DNA of 64,000 bases. Origin: Microbulbifer sp. MKSA007. GTDB lineage: Bacteria > Pseudomonadota > Gammaproteobacteria > Pseudomonadales > Cellvibrionaceae. The notes below the pieces were generated by a model. The model had not been told where the DNA came from. It searched no databases and saw only the letters and a list, made by a program, of their open reading frames with translations. The stretch is taken from the NCBI GenBank assembly GCA_032615215.1, contig CP128433.1:372001-436000 (forward strand), in the 5' to 3' direction. Positions 33,822 through 43,475 of this stretch are shown in pieces (positions within the stretch are counted from its first letter, which is position 1; every line of letters begins with the position of its first letter). The position numbers were made by a program, and so were the translations under genes.

Positions 33822-36800
33822 GTGAGTCACGACAACCCGAACTTTATGGCCTTGGATTGGCTGATCGGTGAAATTAACGAGACTTTGGCACAAGCGCGCC
33901 AATTTCTTGAGACGTTCGCTGTCGAACCCGATGCGGGTGCCTCTCTTCTGCAAAACAGCTTGTCGCTGGTGCACCAGGTGCACGGTAGCTTGCATATGGC
34001 ACAGCTCAGTGGTGCCGCGATGTTAGCAGAAGAGATGGAGCAACTTATCCAGGCCCTGGCCACTGGTGCGGTTGAAAATACCGACGAGACGCGCGAATTT
34101 TTGATGCGCGCATTGCTGGAGTTGCCCCTTTACCTCGAAAAGGTTTCTTTTCAGCGTCGTGACAATGCCGTTCTCTTACTTCCCCTGATGAATGACTTGC
34201 GCGCAGTGCGCCGCGAGCGATTGATCAGTGAAGGAGCACTTTTCTCGCCAGAATTGTCTTCATTGGCAACGGTGATTGGAAAGCGCCAGCCCCTCGTCGC
34301 CGATAGCGCCCGCTTAAATGACCTGGTCACCAAGTTGCGCAAGATGTATCACGTTGCGGCTGCGGGTCTGATCCGGGATGTAAACAGCGGCGAAAGCCTG
34401 GCTTACCTCACCAAGATTATTGAAAAAATGCAGCTGCTCTACAGTGGCAGCTGCCGCCAATCCCTGTGGGAAGTACTGTTCGGTATTTTGGAGGCGCTCG
34501 GCGAGCACCGTATTAATGTACAGCCCGCACTGCGCCATTTACTGCGCAAGGTGGATATTGAATTCAGATTGTTGCAGGGGCGTGGCGCAAAGGTATTGGA
34601 TGCGCGCCTGGATCAGGACTTTCTTCGCAACCTACTTTTTTATGTCTACCTCGCCGGCCCGAATGGGCCGCACTGCGAAAAACTTTACCAGCGCTTCGCA
34701 CTAGATAAGGCAGTTCCCGGTACGCCTCGCCCGGATACTGAAGACGTATTGGCGATGGGGCCAGAGGCCCTGGGCAGTGCAATTGCTGCAGTGCGCGATG
34801 AACTGCAGATGGTGCGTGAAGCACTGGAGCCCAGTACAACTGATACAGAACAACCCTCGCTGTCTGACACTGCCGCAGTGGCCAAGCGTCTCGCGGATAC
34901 ACTCGGTATTTTGGGATTGGAGGCGCAGCGGGTTCGCGCTCGCAGTGTCTACGAAGACCTTCGCGATGCTTCCCGTGGTACTGACGTTGAAGAGTACCTG
35001 ATGCGTGCCGCCGGGGAATTGGTTCAGCTCGATTCAGCGCTTGCCGCCACCGTCGATCGCAATAAAAAAGTCGATGATGAGCAGCCCATTATGGGCGACG
35101 CCACTGACTCTGTATTACGCGAGGCCAGACTCGGTCTGGAAGCGGTAAAAGAAGCGGTCATGGAGTATGTGGCCAGCCACTGGGATATCAGTTACCTGAG
35201 CCGTGTGCCACAGCGTTTACAGGAAGTCTGTGGTGGCCTTGAAATGGTGGGTTACCAGCGAGCGGGTGAAATTATCTCCGCTTGCAATCGCTATATTGGC
35301 AACTCCCTGATTGAGGCTGGAGAACAGCCCGAATGGACAATGCTGGATACTCTGGCAGATGCCATTACCAGTGTTGAATACTACCTGGAGCGCCGTGCGG
35401 AAGGTCTGGCTGATGCAGAAATGCTTTTGGCACTGGCTGAAGATAGCGTAGAAGCATTGGGCGTTTCGCTGAAGATCGCCGACGAGAGTAAGGCCGACGC
35501 CAGTCTGGAAGCGTCTCCGATATCAGAACCCGAACTGCCAGATCTTATTGATTACGATTTAATCCCCGATGACGAAGCCGCTGTGGTTTCTGACGAACCT
35601 CTGGACTCTCAAGCTGAAAAAGAAGCGGAAGAGTCATCTGCCATAACTTTGCAGCTGCCTGTCGATGAAGCAGATTCTGTTGTGGAGTCCGAGCTGGAAA
35701 TCGATGGAGAGTCTGTTCCGGAGGAGTCTTGGTTCTCTGATGGGGCTCCTCAGGTTGAAGCTGCTCCAGTACTTGAAGTTGAAACTGGGATAGAGGCTCC
35801 TGAAGCTGAGGAAGCGCCTGCTGAGATTGCTGACTTCATTGAAGCTGCACCGATGGTAGAGTCTGCTGAGGTTGAGCCGGTTGCTGCAGTTGCAGAGGTC
35901 GCGGATACGACGGAGGAACTCGGTGATGACACTGAGAGCCTGATTGACGATGAAATTATCGAGATCTTCCTGGAAGAAGCCGGGGAAGTTCTTGCGCATA
36001 TCAGTTGCTACTTCCCGGAGTGGGCTGCCAATTTTGCCAATCAGGATGCCCTGGTAGAGTTTCGTCGGGGCTTCCATACCCTGAAGGGGTCGGGCCGTAT
36101 GGTCGAGGCCCTGGATATTGGTGAACTGGCCTGGTCTGTGGAGAATATGCTCAACCGGGTTATCGATGGCAGTGTGAAACCCGGGCCTGCCCATGTATAC
36201 CTGATTGAGCAGGTGTATCAGAAGTTCCCCTCAATGATTGAGGCGTTTAAACACGGACAGAGCGACCCCGATCAGCAGCTTACCCTGCAGTTACAAGCTT
36301 GGGCTGAGCAGCTGAGTGCGGGAGAGATGCCCGCTGATCTGGAAGCCCAAAGTGCAGGCGGTGTCGCGGCAGTTGACGTTGTTGAGGACACCGGAGAAGA
36401 CCTGGCTCAACTCTGGGAAATTTTTGCCCAGGAGGCAGAGACGCACCTCAATGTCGTAGATGAGTATCTGCTGGATATGCAGGCTGCCGCGCCTTTGTAT
36501 GGTGTTCCGAGCGATCCAATGCACCGGGCACTCCACACACTAAAAGGCTCCGCACATATGGCGGAAGTCAAAGTGGTTGCCGAAATTATGGCGCCACTGG
36601 AGCGCTTCGCTAAAGAGCTGCGTATTTATCAGGTGCCTATCGATGCAGATATTTTTGATCTGATCAATGATAGCGCCACCTATGTGCGTGAAGTGCTGGA
36701 ACAGATTCGCTCTTCCGAGCCTCTCGCAATAGAGAAATCGGAACAGTTCCTTGCTCGCGTTGCTGAATTGCAGGAGCGCTCTGTAGGCCACTTGATTCGC

Positions 36801-39800
36801 GAGCGCGAGGCGAATGAACCTCGCGCGGTCGATCCCCAGCTTCTCGAAGTCTTGATGGCTGATGGCATGCGGGTGCTACTTGATGCAGACCAAATGCTTA
36901 CTGAGTGGCGCGTCGACCCGGCAGATAAAAGTCGTGTTGTATTGGTCGCTGACGAACTCAATGTTCTGCAGGAGGCGGCCAGCCGGGCGCAGTTGCCGAT
37001 CCTGGCCGAGCTCGCTGAGCTGTTGCTGAATGTTTATCGCAAAGTCCTTGCTGGTGACCTTGAGCAGGAGCCCGCACTATGGGCCTCTCTTGAGCAGGGA
37101 CACAACGAGTTGCTTGATTTAATCGATGCAGTAGCAGCAGCACAAGACCTCCCTGAAGTCAGCGAAGCTGTGGAAGAGGCGCTTCGCTACCTGGCTCAGG
37201 GTGAGGAAACCAGTTCATCAGCAGAAGATGACTACGACCTCGATGAACTGGGAATCGATAGCGAAGCACTGGCTATTGCCGAGCCTGAAGAGCAGGCGCC
37301 GGAGCCCACGGAAGTAACCGAGCTTCTGGTTTCAGAAACATCCCCTGATGAGTGGATTGAGCCACCTGTATTACAGGTGTCGCACGATGGGGAATCTCTC
37401 GATGGTGAAGCTGAGGATTCGGAAATTCCTCAATTGCAGGCCATAGAAGTTGAGGCCGCCGTTGAGGACGTTTCTCAATTTGAAGAACCCTTCTCTGCAC
37501 CTGATGTTGAACCTGCTGGCGACCTGGCTATCGAGCAACCGGGTAGCGAGGTGTCATCACAGGATTCCGCTCAATCAGTCGATTTACAGAAGTTGTTGGC
37601 AGACATTGACCCGGATGTTGTCGATGTCTTTATGGAGGAGGCGGGAGATCTTACCGATGAGCTGGAGGAACTGATCCAGAGTTGGGAAGAGGAGCCGGAA
37701 GGCCGCGAGCAAGGTGAGGCCCTGAAGCGTGTATTGCACACCTTTAAAGGTGGTGCACGTATGGCTGGCCTAATGGGGTTGGGTGAAGTAGCTCACCGTT
37801 TTGAAACGGTGATCGAAGGCATGCGCGACAACGATCGGCCCTCCGCAGATTTCTTCGCCAATGCCCATGGTATCCACGATCGTCTCGCCGATGGAGTAGA
37901 GACAGTTCGCGCCTGGATGGCTGGTGAACAGCTTGATGCTTTTGTACAGCTGGTCAGCACCGATTGGGCGGATCAGAAGCCGGCTAACTCGGCAGCTGCA
38001 GAAGCAGTTATTGAATCTGAAGTTTCAGACGAACAACCTCAAGACACTGTTCTCGTAGCGGATGCGGAACAAGGTGATGAAGTCATTGCGGCCGAGAGTA
38101 CTCAGCCGGATGCTGATGTAGTTGCTACGCAGCTGCCCGAGATCGCTGTAGGTCAGGAAAGCGATAACGTTTTGCCGTTTATCCGCAAGGCCGGTAATGC
38201 AGAGCAGGAGGTAGCGGCACCGACCCGGAACCAGCCCCAGGAGATGGTGCGTGTAGCTGCTGAACTTCTGGAGGAGTTGGTAAACCTCGCCGGTGAGACT
38301 GCAATTTCCCGTGGTCGTCTTGAAGAGCAGATGAGTGAGTTCGGTCTCGCCCTAGACGAGATGGATGTGACGCTGGTTCGTCTCAACGAACAGCTGCGCC
38401 GCCTTGACCGCGAGACCGAGGCTCAGATCCTGTTCCGCCAGGAGCAGTTGGCAGAACAGGACGGCGACTTCGATCCGCTGGAAATGGACCGTTACTCGTC
38501 TATTCAGCAGTTATCCCGTTCCCTGCTGGAGTCCACATCTGACTTGATGGAGCTGCGCTCCACTCTGAATAACAAGGCGCGGGATACAGAGACCCTGTTG
38601 CTCCAGCAGTCCCGAGTAAATACCGAATTGCAGGAAGGTCTGATGCGCAGCCGCATGGTACCTTTCTCCCGTCTGGTACCGCGCCTGCGTCGCATCGTGC
38701 GCCAAGTAAGTGCTGAGCTGGGCAAGCAGGTCGAGTTGGGATTCTCCAACGTTGAAGGCGAGCTGGACCGGTCCATGTTGGAGCGTATGGTTGCGCCACT
38801 GGAGCATATGCTGCGCAACGCTGTGGACCACGGCATTGAAATGCCAGAGGAGCGTTTGGCTGCCGGCAAGTCTGAGCGTGGGCGTATCGATGTGGCGCTG
38901 AAAAGGGAGGGCAGTGAAGTAGTCCTCACCATCCGCGATGATGGTGCCGGTGTCAATTTGATCCGGGTGCGTGAAAAGGCGGTGGAAAATGGCCTGATGA
39001 GGCCGGATGCTGAGCTCTCGAATAATGAGATTCTTCAGTTCATTCTGCAGGCCGGTTTTACCACTGCAGAAAAAGTTACCCAGATATCTGGCCGGGGTGT
39101 GGGCATGGACGTTGTATCCGCCGAGCTGAAGCAGATTGGTGGCAGCGTCCATATCAACTCAGAGGCAGGCGCAGGAACAGAATTTGTCGTTCGTCTTCCG
39201 TTCACAGTTTCGGTTAACCGCGCTTTGATGGTGCGAATTGGCGATGACCTGTTTGCATTGCCGCTGAATACCATCGAAGGTATTGTGCGCCTCAGCCCAT
39301 TTGAGTTGGAGCACTACTATCGCTCAGATGATGCGCGTTTCGAATACGCCGGAGAACTCTACCAGGTTAGCTATTTCGGTACTCTGCTGAAGTCTGGTGC
39401 TCAACCCAAACTCAGTGTCGATGATATGCAACTGCCCGTTTTGTTGGTGCGCTCTGAAGGGCACGCTATGGCATTACAGGTGGATGCCATTAAGGGCAGC
39501 CGCGAGATTGTAGTGAAAAGCCTCGGCCCGCAGTTCTCCGGGGTTCAAGGGGTATCAGGTGCAACGGTAACTGGTGATGGTAGCGTCGTGGTGATTCTCG
39601 ACGCACACGCCCTGCTGCGTCGCCAGGCCACTCAGTTGGCAAGGCCGGAAGTGCCGCAGCTTCAAATTCAGGAAGAGCCTGAAGTGCAGTCCGAGCAGGA
39701 GGCGCGCCAGCAGACCGTTATGGTTGTGGATGACTCGGTTACAGTGCGCAAGGTAACTACGCGCTTTCTGGAGCGAGAGGGCTATCTGGTTAGCACTGCA

Positions 39801-40088
39801 AAGGATGGTCAGGATGCGGTTATCCAGCTGCAGGATAAGATCCCGGATCTGATCTTGCTGGATATTGAGATGCCGCGTATGGATGGCTTCGAGGTTGCCC
39901 GCCATATTCGCTCCAGTAGTCGCCTGCGCGATATTCCTATAGTAATGATTACTTCGCGTACCGGTAATAAGCACCGCGATCACGCTATGTCCCTGGGAGT
40001 TAACCACTACCTGGGTAAGCCTTACCAGGAAGATGTACTGCTGGCGGCTATTCGTGAGTACGCGGATGCCGAAGCTGTCGGAAGCTGA
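33822..40088 (+). CDS. chpA: ChpA, hybrid CheA-type histidine kinase with multiple Hpt domains
   Basis: The 2088-residue product is shorter than P. aeruginosa ChpA (about 2470). Canonical HxxKG phosphotransfer motifs are at His752 (FHTLKGSGRM), His905 (LHTLKGSAHM) and His1306 (LHTFKGGARM). Degenerate Hpt-like regions are near residue 51 (HQVHGSLHM), near 470 (LQEVCGGLEMVG) and near 1045. Acidic Glu/Ala/Val-rich linkers lie at about 559-703, 1116-1253 and 1386-1460. The CheA-type kinase has an N-box NAVDHG (Asn1666), DDGAG and GRGVGMDVV. A CheW domain (about 1794-1945) and a receiver with Asp2014 end the protein. It phosphorylates PilG and PilH. Confidence 0.95.
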   Translation: MSHDNPNFMALDWLIGEINETLAQARQFLETFAVEPDAGASLLQNSLSLVHQVHGSLHMAQLSGAAMLAEEMEQLIQALATGAVENTDETREFLMRALLELPLYLEKVSFQRRDNAVLLLPLMNDLRAVRRERLISEGALFSPELSSLATVIGKRQPLVADSARLNDLVTKLRKMYHVAAAGLIRDVNSGESLAYLTKIIEKMQLLYSGSCRQSLWEVLFGILEALGEHRINVQPALRHLLRKVDIEFRLLQGRGAKVLDARLDQDFLRNLLFYVYLAGPNGPHCEKLYQRFALDKAVPGTPRPDTEDVLAMGPEALGSAIAAVRDELQMVREALEPSTTDTEQPSLSDTAAVAKRLADTLGILGLEAQRVRARSVYEDLRDASRGTDVEEYLMRAAGELVQLDSALAATVDRNKKVDDEQPIMGDATDSVLREARLGLEAVKEAVMEYVASHWDISYLSRVPQRLQEVCGGLEMVGYQRAGEIISACNRYIGNSLIEAGEQPEWTMLDTLADAITSVEYYLERRAEGLADAEMLLALAEDSVEALGVSLKIADESKADASLEASPISEPELPDLIDYDLIPDDEAAVVSDEPLDSQAEKEAEESSAITLQLPVDEADSVVESELEIDGESVPEESWFSDGAPQVEAAPVLEVETGIEAPEAEEAPAEIADFIEAAPMVESAEVEPVAAVAEVADTTEELGDDTESLIDDEIIEIFLEEAGEVLAHISCYFPEWAANFANQDALVEFRRGFHTLKGSGRMVEALDIGELAWSVENMLNRVIDGSVKPGPAHVYLIEQVYQKFPSMIEAFKHGQSDPDQQLTLQLQAWAEQLSAGEMPADLEAQSAGGVAAVDVVEDTGEDLAQLWEIFAQEAETHLNVVDEYLLDMQAAAPLYGVPSDPMHRALHTLKGSAHMAEVKVVAEIMAPLERFAKELRIYQVPIDADIFDLINDSATYVREVLEQIRSSEPLAIEKSEQFLARVAELQERSVGHLIREREANEPRAVDPQLLEVLMADGMRVLLDADQMLTEWRVDPADKSRVVLVADELNVLQEAASRAQLPILAELAELLLNVYRKVLAGDLEQEPALWASLEQGHNELLDLIDAVAAAQDLPEVSEAVEEALRYLAQGEETSSSAEDDYDLDELGIDSEALAIAEPEEQAPEPTEVTELLVSETSPDEWIEPPVLQVSHDGESLDGEAEDSEIPQLQAIEVEAAVEDVSQFEEPFSAPDVEPAGDLAIEQPGSEVSSQDSAQSVDLQKLLADIDPDVVDVFMEEAGDLTDELEELIQSWEEEPEGREQGEALKRVLHTFKGGARMAGLMGLGEVAHRFETVIEGMRDNDRPSADFFANAHGIHDRLADGVETVRAWMAGEQLDAFVQLVSTDWADQKPANSAAAEAVIESEVSDEQPQDTVLVADAEQGDEVIAAESTQPDADVVATQLPEIAVGQESDNVLPFIRKAGNAEQEVAAPTRNQPQEMVRVAAELLEELVNLAGETAISRGRLEEQMSEFGLALDEMDVTLVRLNEQLRRLDRETEAQILFRQEQLAEQDGDFDPLEMDRYSSIQQLSRSLLESTSDLMELRSTLNNKARDTETLLLQQSRVNTELQEGLMRSRMVPFSRLVPRLRRIVRQVSAELGKQVELGFSNVEGELDRSMLERMVAPLEHMLRNAVDHGIEMPEERLAAGKSERGRIDVALKREGSEVVLTIRDDGAGVNLIRVREKAVENGLMRPDAELSNNEILQFILQAGFTTAEKVTQISGRGVGMDVVSAELKQIGGSVHINSEAGAGTEFVVRLPFTVSVNRALMVRIGDDLFALPLNTIEGIVRLSPFELEHYYRSDDARFEYAGELYQVSYFGTLLKSGAQPKLSVDDMQLPVLLVRSEGHAMALQVDAIKGSREIVVKSLGPQFSGVQGVSGATVTGDGSVVVILDAHALLRRQATQLARPEVPQLQIQEEPEVQSEQEARQQTVMVVDDSVTVRKVTTRFLEREGYLVSTAKDGQDAVIQLQDKIPDLILLDIEMPRMDGFEVARHIRSSSRLRDIPIVMITSRTGNKHRDHAMSLGVNHYLGKPYQEDVLLAAIREYADAEAVGS

Positions 40089-40123
40089 GACGGCAAATAT
40101 CAGGAATAATATAGAGATAGGCA

Positions 40124-40603
40124 ATGAGTGAAGTTGAAGCGCTGCCGGTAGATGTCCCCCAGGAAGTGAGCAGCCTGTTATTGCCCCTTGAGCAGGGGCA
40201 GCTGCTGGTGCCGGTGGACAGCCTCTCAGAGGTTGTTGCAATGCAGACGCCGATGGCAGTTCAAGATGTACCCGAGTGGTATTTGGGAGATCTGATCTGG
40301 CGGGAACAGCGCCTGCCGGTGGTATCTTTTGAAGTGATGCGTGGTGGTGCCTTGGGAGCAGTTGCAGAAGAGGGGCGTATTGCGGTGCTGAGCACGGGAA
40401 ATCCCGATGGCGAGCTGCCGTATTTTGCATTGCTCTTGCGCGGCACTCCGCGCCTGGTGCGGGTTACCCCTGAGGAGTTGGCGCTGCGAGAGCAGCCACT
40501 AAACCCTGGAGAGTTAATGCATGTGGCGCTTTCTGGTGAGGAGGCGGTTATTCCCGACCTGCAGGGATTAGAGCGGGCCTGCCTGCGCTATCGCAGTGAC
40601 TGA
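40124..40603 (+). CDS. chpC: CheW-like protein, ChpC type
   Basis: The 159-residue product has a CheW-like fold: LLLPLEQGQLLVPVDSLSEVV, LGDLIWREQRLPVVSFE and ALLLRGTPRLVRV. It lies 35 nt after chpA, where Pseudomonas carries chpB and chpC. It is most like ChpC, a second coupling protein thought to link other receptors to ChpA. The symbol is by position and domain. A strong terminator ends the pil-chp cluster just after it. There is no chpB-like methylesterase in between. Confidence 0.8.
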   Translation: MSEVEALPVDVPQEVSSLLLPLEQGQLLVPVDSLSEVVAMQTPMAVQDVPEWYLGDLIWREQRLPVVSFEVMRGGALGAVAEEGRIAVLSTGNPDGELPYFALLLRGTPRLVRVTPEELALREQPLNPGELMHVALSGEEAVIPDLQGLERACLRYRSD

Positions 40604-40622
40604 CTTGTTTTGCAATGTATTA

Positions 40623-40653
40623 TCAAAAAAGGGGCCAGAGGCCCCTTTTTTGA
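40623..40653. terminator. Bidirectional factor-independent terminator
   Basis: A symmetrical AAAAAAGGGGCC / GGCCCCTTTTTT stem with a 3-nt loop lies between convergent chpC and ponA. It has a T-run in both directions. Confidence 0.9.
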
Positions 40654-40666
40654 TTGAGCTGTTCGC

Positions 40667-43327
40667 TTAGAACAGCTCTTCCGGTAAAGAATCCTCCCGG
40701 CCATCCTGGCTGGGCATATCCATATCTTCATCGGTGTAGCGATTGCGATATGGGTTATATACCTCGCGGCCGGGCACCCGGTTGGTCCTGAATATCTCAA
40801 ACATGCCCCCGTAAGAGGTGCGCAAGCCATTTTGAGGGTTGATGCGTACCGTAACTATGCCATCTGGTTGAGCCAGGTGGCGCTCGGGAAGACCTTCGAG
40901 GGCACTGCTCATAAAATCGATCCAGATAGGCAGGGCGGCTGAGCCACCGTATTCATTTTTACCCAGTTCACCATAGGAATCGAAGCCAACCCAGGCACTG
41001 GTTGCCAGGTAGGGGCTATAACCCGAGAACCACGCATCCCGTGGACCATTGGTGGTACCGGTCTTTCCGGCAATATCACCGCGCTTCATCGCCAGAGCGC
41101 GGCGCCCGGTGCCCTTTTTGATAACATCTTTAAGCATCGAATCCATTATGTATGCCGTCTCTGCGGACATGGCTCGCGGAGCGCGAGGGCGCGCTTGGCT
41201 CTTGCTCGGGTCGAGGGGGCCAACGGGCAGTACGTGTAGTTCCGCTGGCTCTTCACCTTGATCGACCCCTTGTCCTTCCAGTTGTAATTCCGCGAGATCG
41301 ACGGGTTCAGCGGACAGGGTTTCAGAGCCTGTGCCCGGCTCGGGACAGTTATCGCACACAGTGAGAGGCAGTGCCTGATACAGGACTTCGCCATTAACAT
41401 CCAATACCCGCTCAACCAGGTAGGGCTCCACTCGGTAGCCACCATTGGCGAAGGCGGCATAGCCTCGCACCATCTCCAGGGGCGTGAGAGCGGAGCTACC
41501 CAGAGCAATGGTCAGGTTGCGGGCAAGCTTGCTGCGCTCAAACCCAAAGCCTTCGACAAAGCCTAGGGCGTAGTCCAGTCCTAGGGATTGCAGCAACCGG
41601 ATTGAGACCATATTGCGGGACTTGTACAAAGCCATACGCAGGCGAGTTGGGCCGAGGAAGGTCCCCCCGTCATTTTCAGGCCGCCATACATCTTGCAGGT
41701 TGGTTTCCTCAAAGATAATCGGGGCATCATTGATAATGCTGGCCGCTGTATATCCGCGCTCGATCGCCGAGGCGTAAATAAAGGGCTTGAAACTGGAGCC
41801 GGGTTGCCGGGCAGCCTGAGTGGCCCGATTGAAGTGGCTCTGGCGGAAGTCGTAACCACCGACAAGGGCGCGGATAGCCCCATCTTCGGGCTCAATAGAT
41901 ACCAGGGCGCCCTGTGCTTCCGGGACCTGGGCTAGAACCCACTCTTCAGTCACCTGGGGTTCAGCAGGCTTGGTATCACCGCTCTCGGGATCCGCAAACG
42001 GATCGGCCTGAAGGGGCTCATCTACAGCGGTGGCGATCATCTCGCTACTGGAGTTGCTCTCTTTCTTTTCCTTAACGACCTTGCGTAATCGAATGACATC
42101 TCCGGGAGCAAACATTTTTTCAGCGGACTGAAGGCGTGCGCCCCGGGCGCTCTCAGAAATATAGGGCCTGATAGAACTGAGTCCATTGCTCCAAGGCAAT
42201 TCAATTACGCGCCGATCTCTCAGTTGAACCTGAAGTTTCTTGGGTTCTACCGCAGTGACAACGCCGGGTTCCAGACCGCCGAGAATCGGAATCTCGTTGA
42301 GTAAATCGATAAGCTGGTCGCTATCTTGCAGCAATTCCGGTGCAAGACGCTGTTCTGGGCCGCGATAGCCGTGGCGCGCATCATAGGTTTCCAGACCGTG
42401 CTGAAGCGCATTGCGAGCCGACTCTTGCAGGCGACTGTCTACCGTTGTTATGACCTGGTAGCCGTCGGTATAAGCGTTGTCGCCAAAGAGGTCTACTGCC
42501 TCCTTCCGTGCCATCTCGGCGATATAGGGTGCATCCAGGTCGAGGTCGCGGCTGTGATAGCTGGCTGTTACTGGCGCAGTAATAGATTGGTTATATTGAT
42601 CCTGATTGATATAGCCAAGGTCGAGCATCCGCATCAGGATCCAGTTGCGGCGTACCAGGGCTCGGGAGGGGTTGGCGAGAGGGTTGAAGGTCGATGGCGC
42701 TTTGGGAAGCCCCGCCATCATAGCCCACTGGGCCAGATTGAGGTCCTTGATATCTTTGCCGTAATACACCTGAGCTGCAGCCTGGAAACCGTAGGCGCGG
42801 TTTCCGAGGAAGATTTTATTGATGTATAGGGCGAGGATCTCGTCTTTGGTCAGCTCCTGCTCGATTTGCAGCGATAGTAAAATTTCATTGAACTTGCGCA
42901 CAAAACGCTGTTCCCGGCTGAGAAAGAAGTTGCGCGCCACCTGCATTGTCAGTGTACTACCACCAGACTGGATAGAGCCGGTCTTAATCAGCTGCGAGGC
43001 CGCCCGCATCAAACCTTTGATGGAAACACCATTGTGGGAGTAAAAGCTTGCATCTTCGGCGGCGAGAATCGCTTTGATAAAGGGTTCTGGCGTTTGCTCG
43101 ATCGTGATAGGGTTGCGCCGCTTTTCACCAAACTCACCGATCAGTTTCATATCCCGTGAGTAGACCCTCAGAGGGGTCTGTAAGCGGATATCGCGGAGGC
43201 TCTCGACCGAGGGCAACCCCGGTTTGAGGTAGAGATAGATACTGGCCAGGGCCATTGCTGTAGCGGCTACACCGGCAAGGCCGAGCCAAAGCAGTGCGAG
43301 CAGACGATTGCGGGCTTTTACGGTCAT
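40667..43327 (-). CDS. mrcA: Penicillin-binding protein 1A (bifunctional murein synthase)
   Basis: The 886-residue product is a class A PBP anchored by one N-terminal membrane helix (about 9-30). The glycosyltransferase domain has EDASFYSHNG, GGSTLTMQVARN and KDEILALYINKIFLGN. The central OB-like insert is near residues 330-410. The transpeptidase has the SSFK tetrad (Ser511), SRN and KTGTTNGPRDAWF. It polymerises and cross-links peptidoglycan in the periplasm. It diverges from pilM, as ponA does in Pseudomonas, with about 150 nt between them. Length is slightly above E. coli PBP1a (850). Confidence 0.96.
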   Translation of the reverse strand: MTVKARNRLLALLWLGLAGVAATAMALASIYLYLKPGLPSVESLRDIRLQTPLRVYSRDMKLIGEFGEKRRNPITIEQTPEPFIKAILAAEDASFYSHNGVSIKGLMRAASQLIKTGSIQSGGSTLTMQVARNFFLSREQRFVRKFNEILLSLQIEQELTKDEILALYINKIFLGNRAYGFQAAAQVYYGKDIKDLNLAQWAMMAGLPKAPSTFNPLANPSRALVRRNWILMRMLDLGYINQDQYNQSITAPVTASYHSRDLDLDAPYIAEMARKEAVDLFGDNAYTDGYQVITTVDSRLQESARNALQHGLETYDARHGYRGPEQRLAPELLQDSDQLIDLLNEIPILGGLEPGVVTAVEPKKLQVQLRDRRVIELPWSNGLSSIRPYISESARGARLQSAEKMFAPGDVIRLRKVVKEKKESNSSSEMIATAVDEPLQADPFADPESGDTKPAEPQVTEEWVLAQVPEAQGALVSIEPEDGAIRALVGGYDFRQSHFNRATQAARQPGSSFKPFIYASAIERGYTAASIINDAPIIFEETNLQDVWRPENDGGTFLGPTRLRMALYKSRNMVSIRLLQSLGLDYALGFVEGFGFERSKLARNLTIALGSSALTPLEMVRGYAAFANGGYRVEPYLVERVLDVNGEVLYQALPLTVCDNCPEPGTGSETLSAEPVDLAELQLEGQGVDQGEEPAELHVLPVGPLDPSKSQARPRAPRAMSAETAYIMDSMLKDVIKKGTGRRALAMKRGDIAGKTGTTNGPRDAWFSGYSPYLATSAWVGFDSYGELGKNEYGGSAALPIWIDFMSSALEGLPERHLAQPDGIVTVRINPQNGLRTSYGGMFEIFRTNRVPGREVYNPYRNRYTDEDMDMPSQDGREDSLPEELF

Positions 43328-43410
43328 GAAACTGCTTCTGTGTACTTCATCAAAGTGATTAGGTGAATAATTATACGAATATTGTGCGCTATTACCTATG
43401 CAAATGCAGG

Positions 43411-43438
43411 TTGAAGCGTTAATTTAAAGTGCTATAAC
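43411..43438 (+). promoter_or_regulatory. Probable sigma-70 promoter for pilMNOPQ
   Basis: TTGAAG at 43411-43416 and TATAAC at 43433-43438 have 16-nt spacing. TGC just before the -10 gives an extended -10 (TGnTATAAC). The predicted start near 43446 leaves a 30-nt leader to pilM. Confidence 0.55.
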
Positions 43439-43475
43439 ATCAAACCCTCATAACCCACGGAAAAGATAAGAAAAA

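Noticed and set aside
35500..35940. Glu/Ala/Val-rich stretch in chpA resembling a repeat array
   Set aside because: No exact DNA repeat unit is present; it is a low-complexity acidic linker between Hpt domains.
39555..40430. Minus-strand open frame opposite the end of chpA and chpC
   Set aside because: It spans two confident genes in antisense and has no recognisable motifs.
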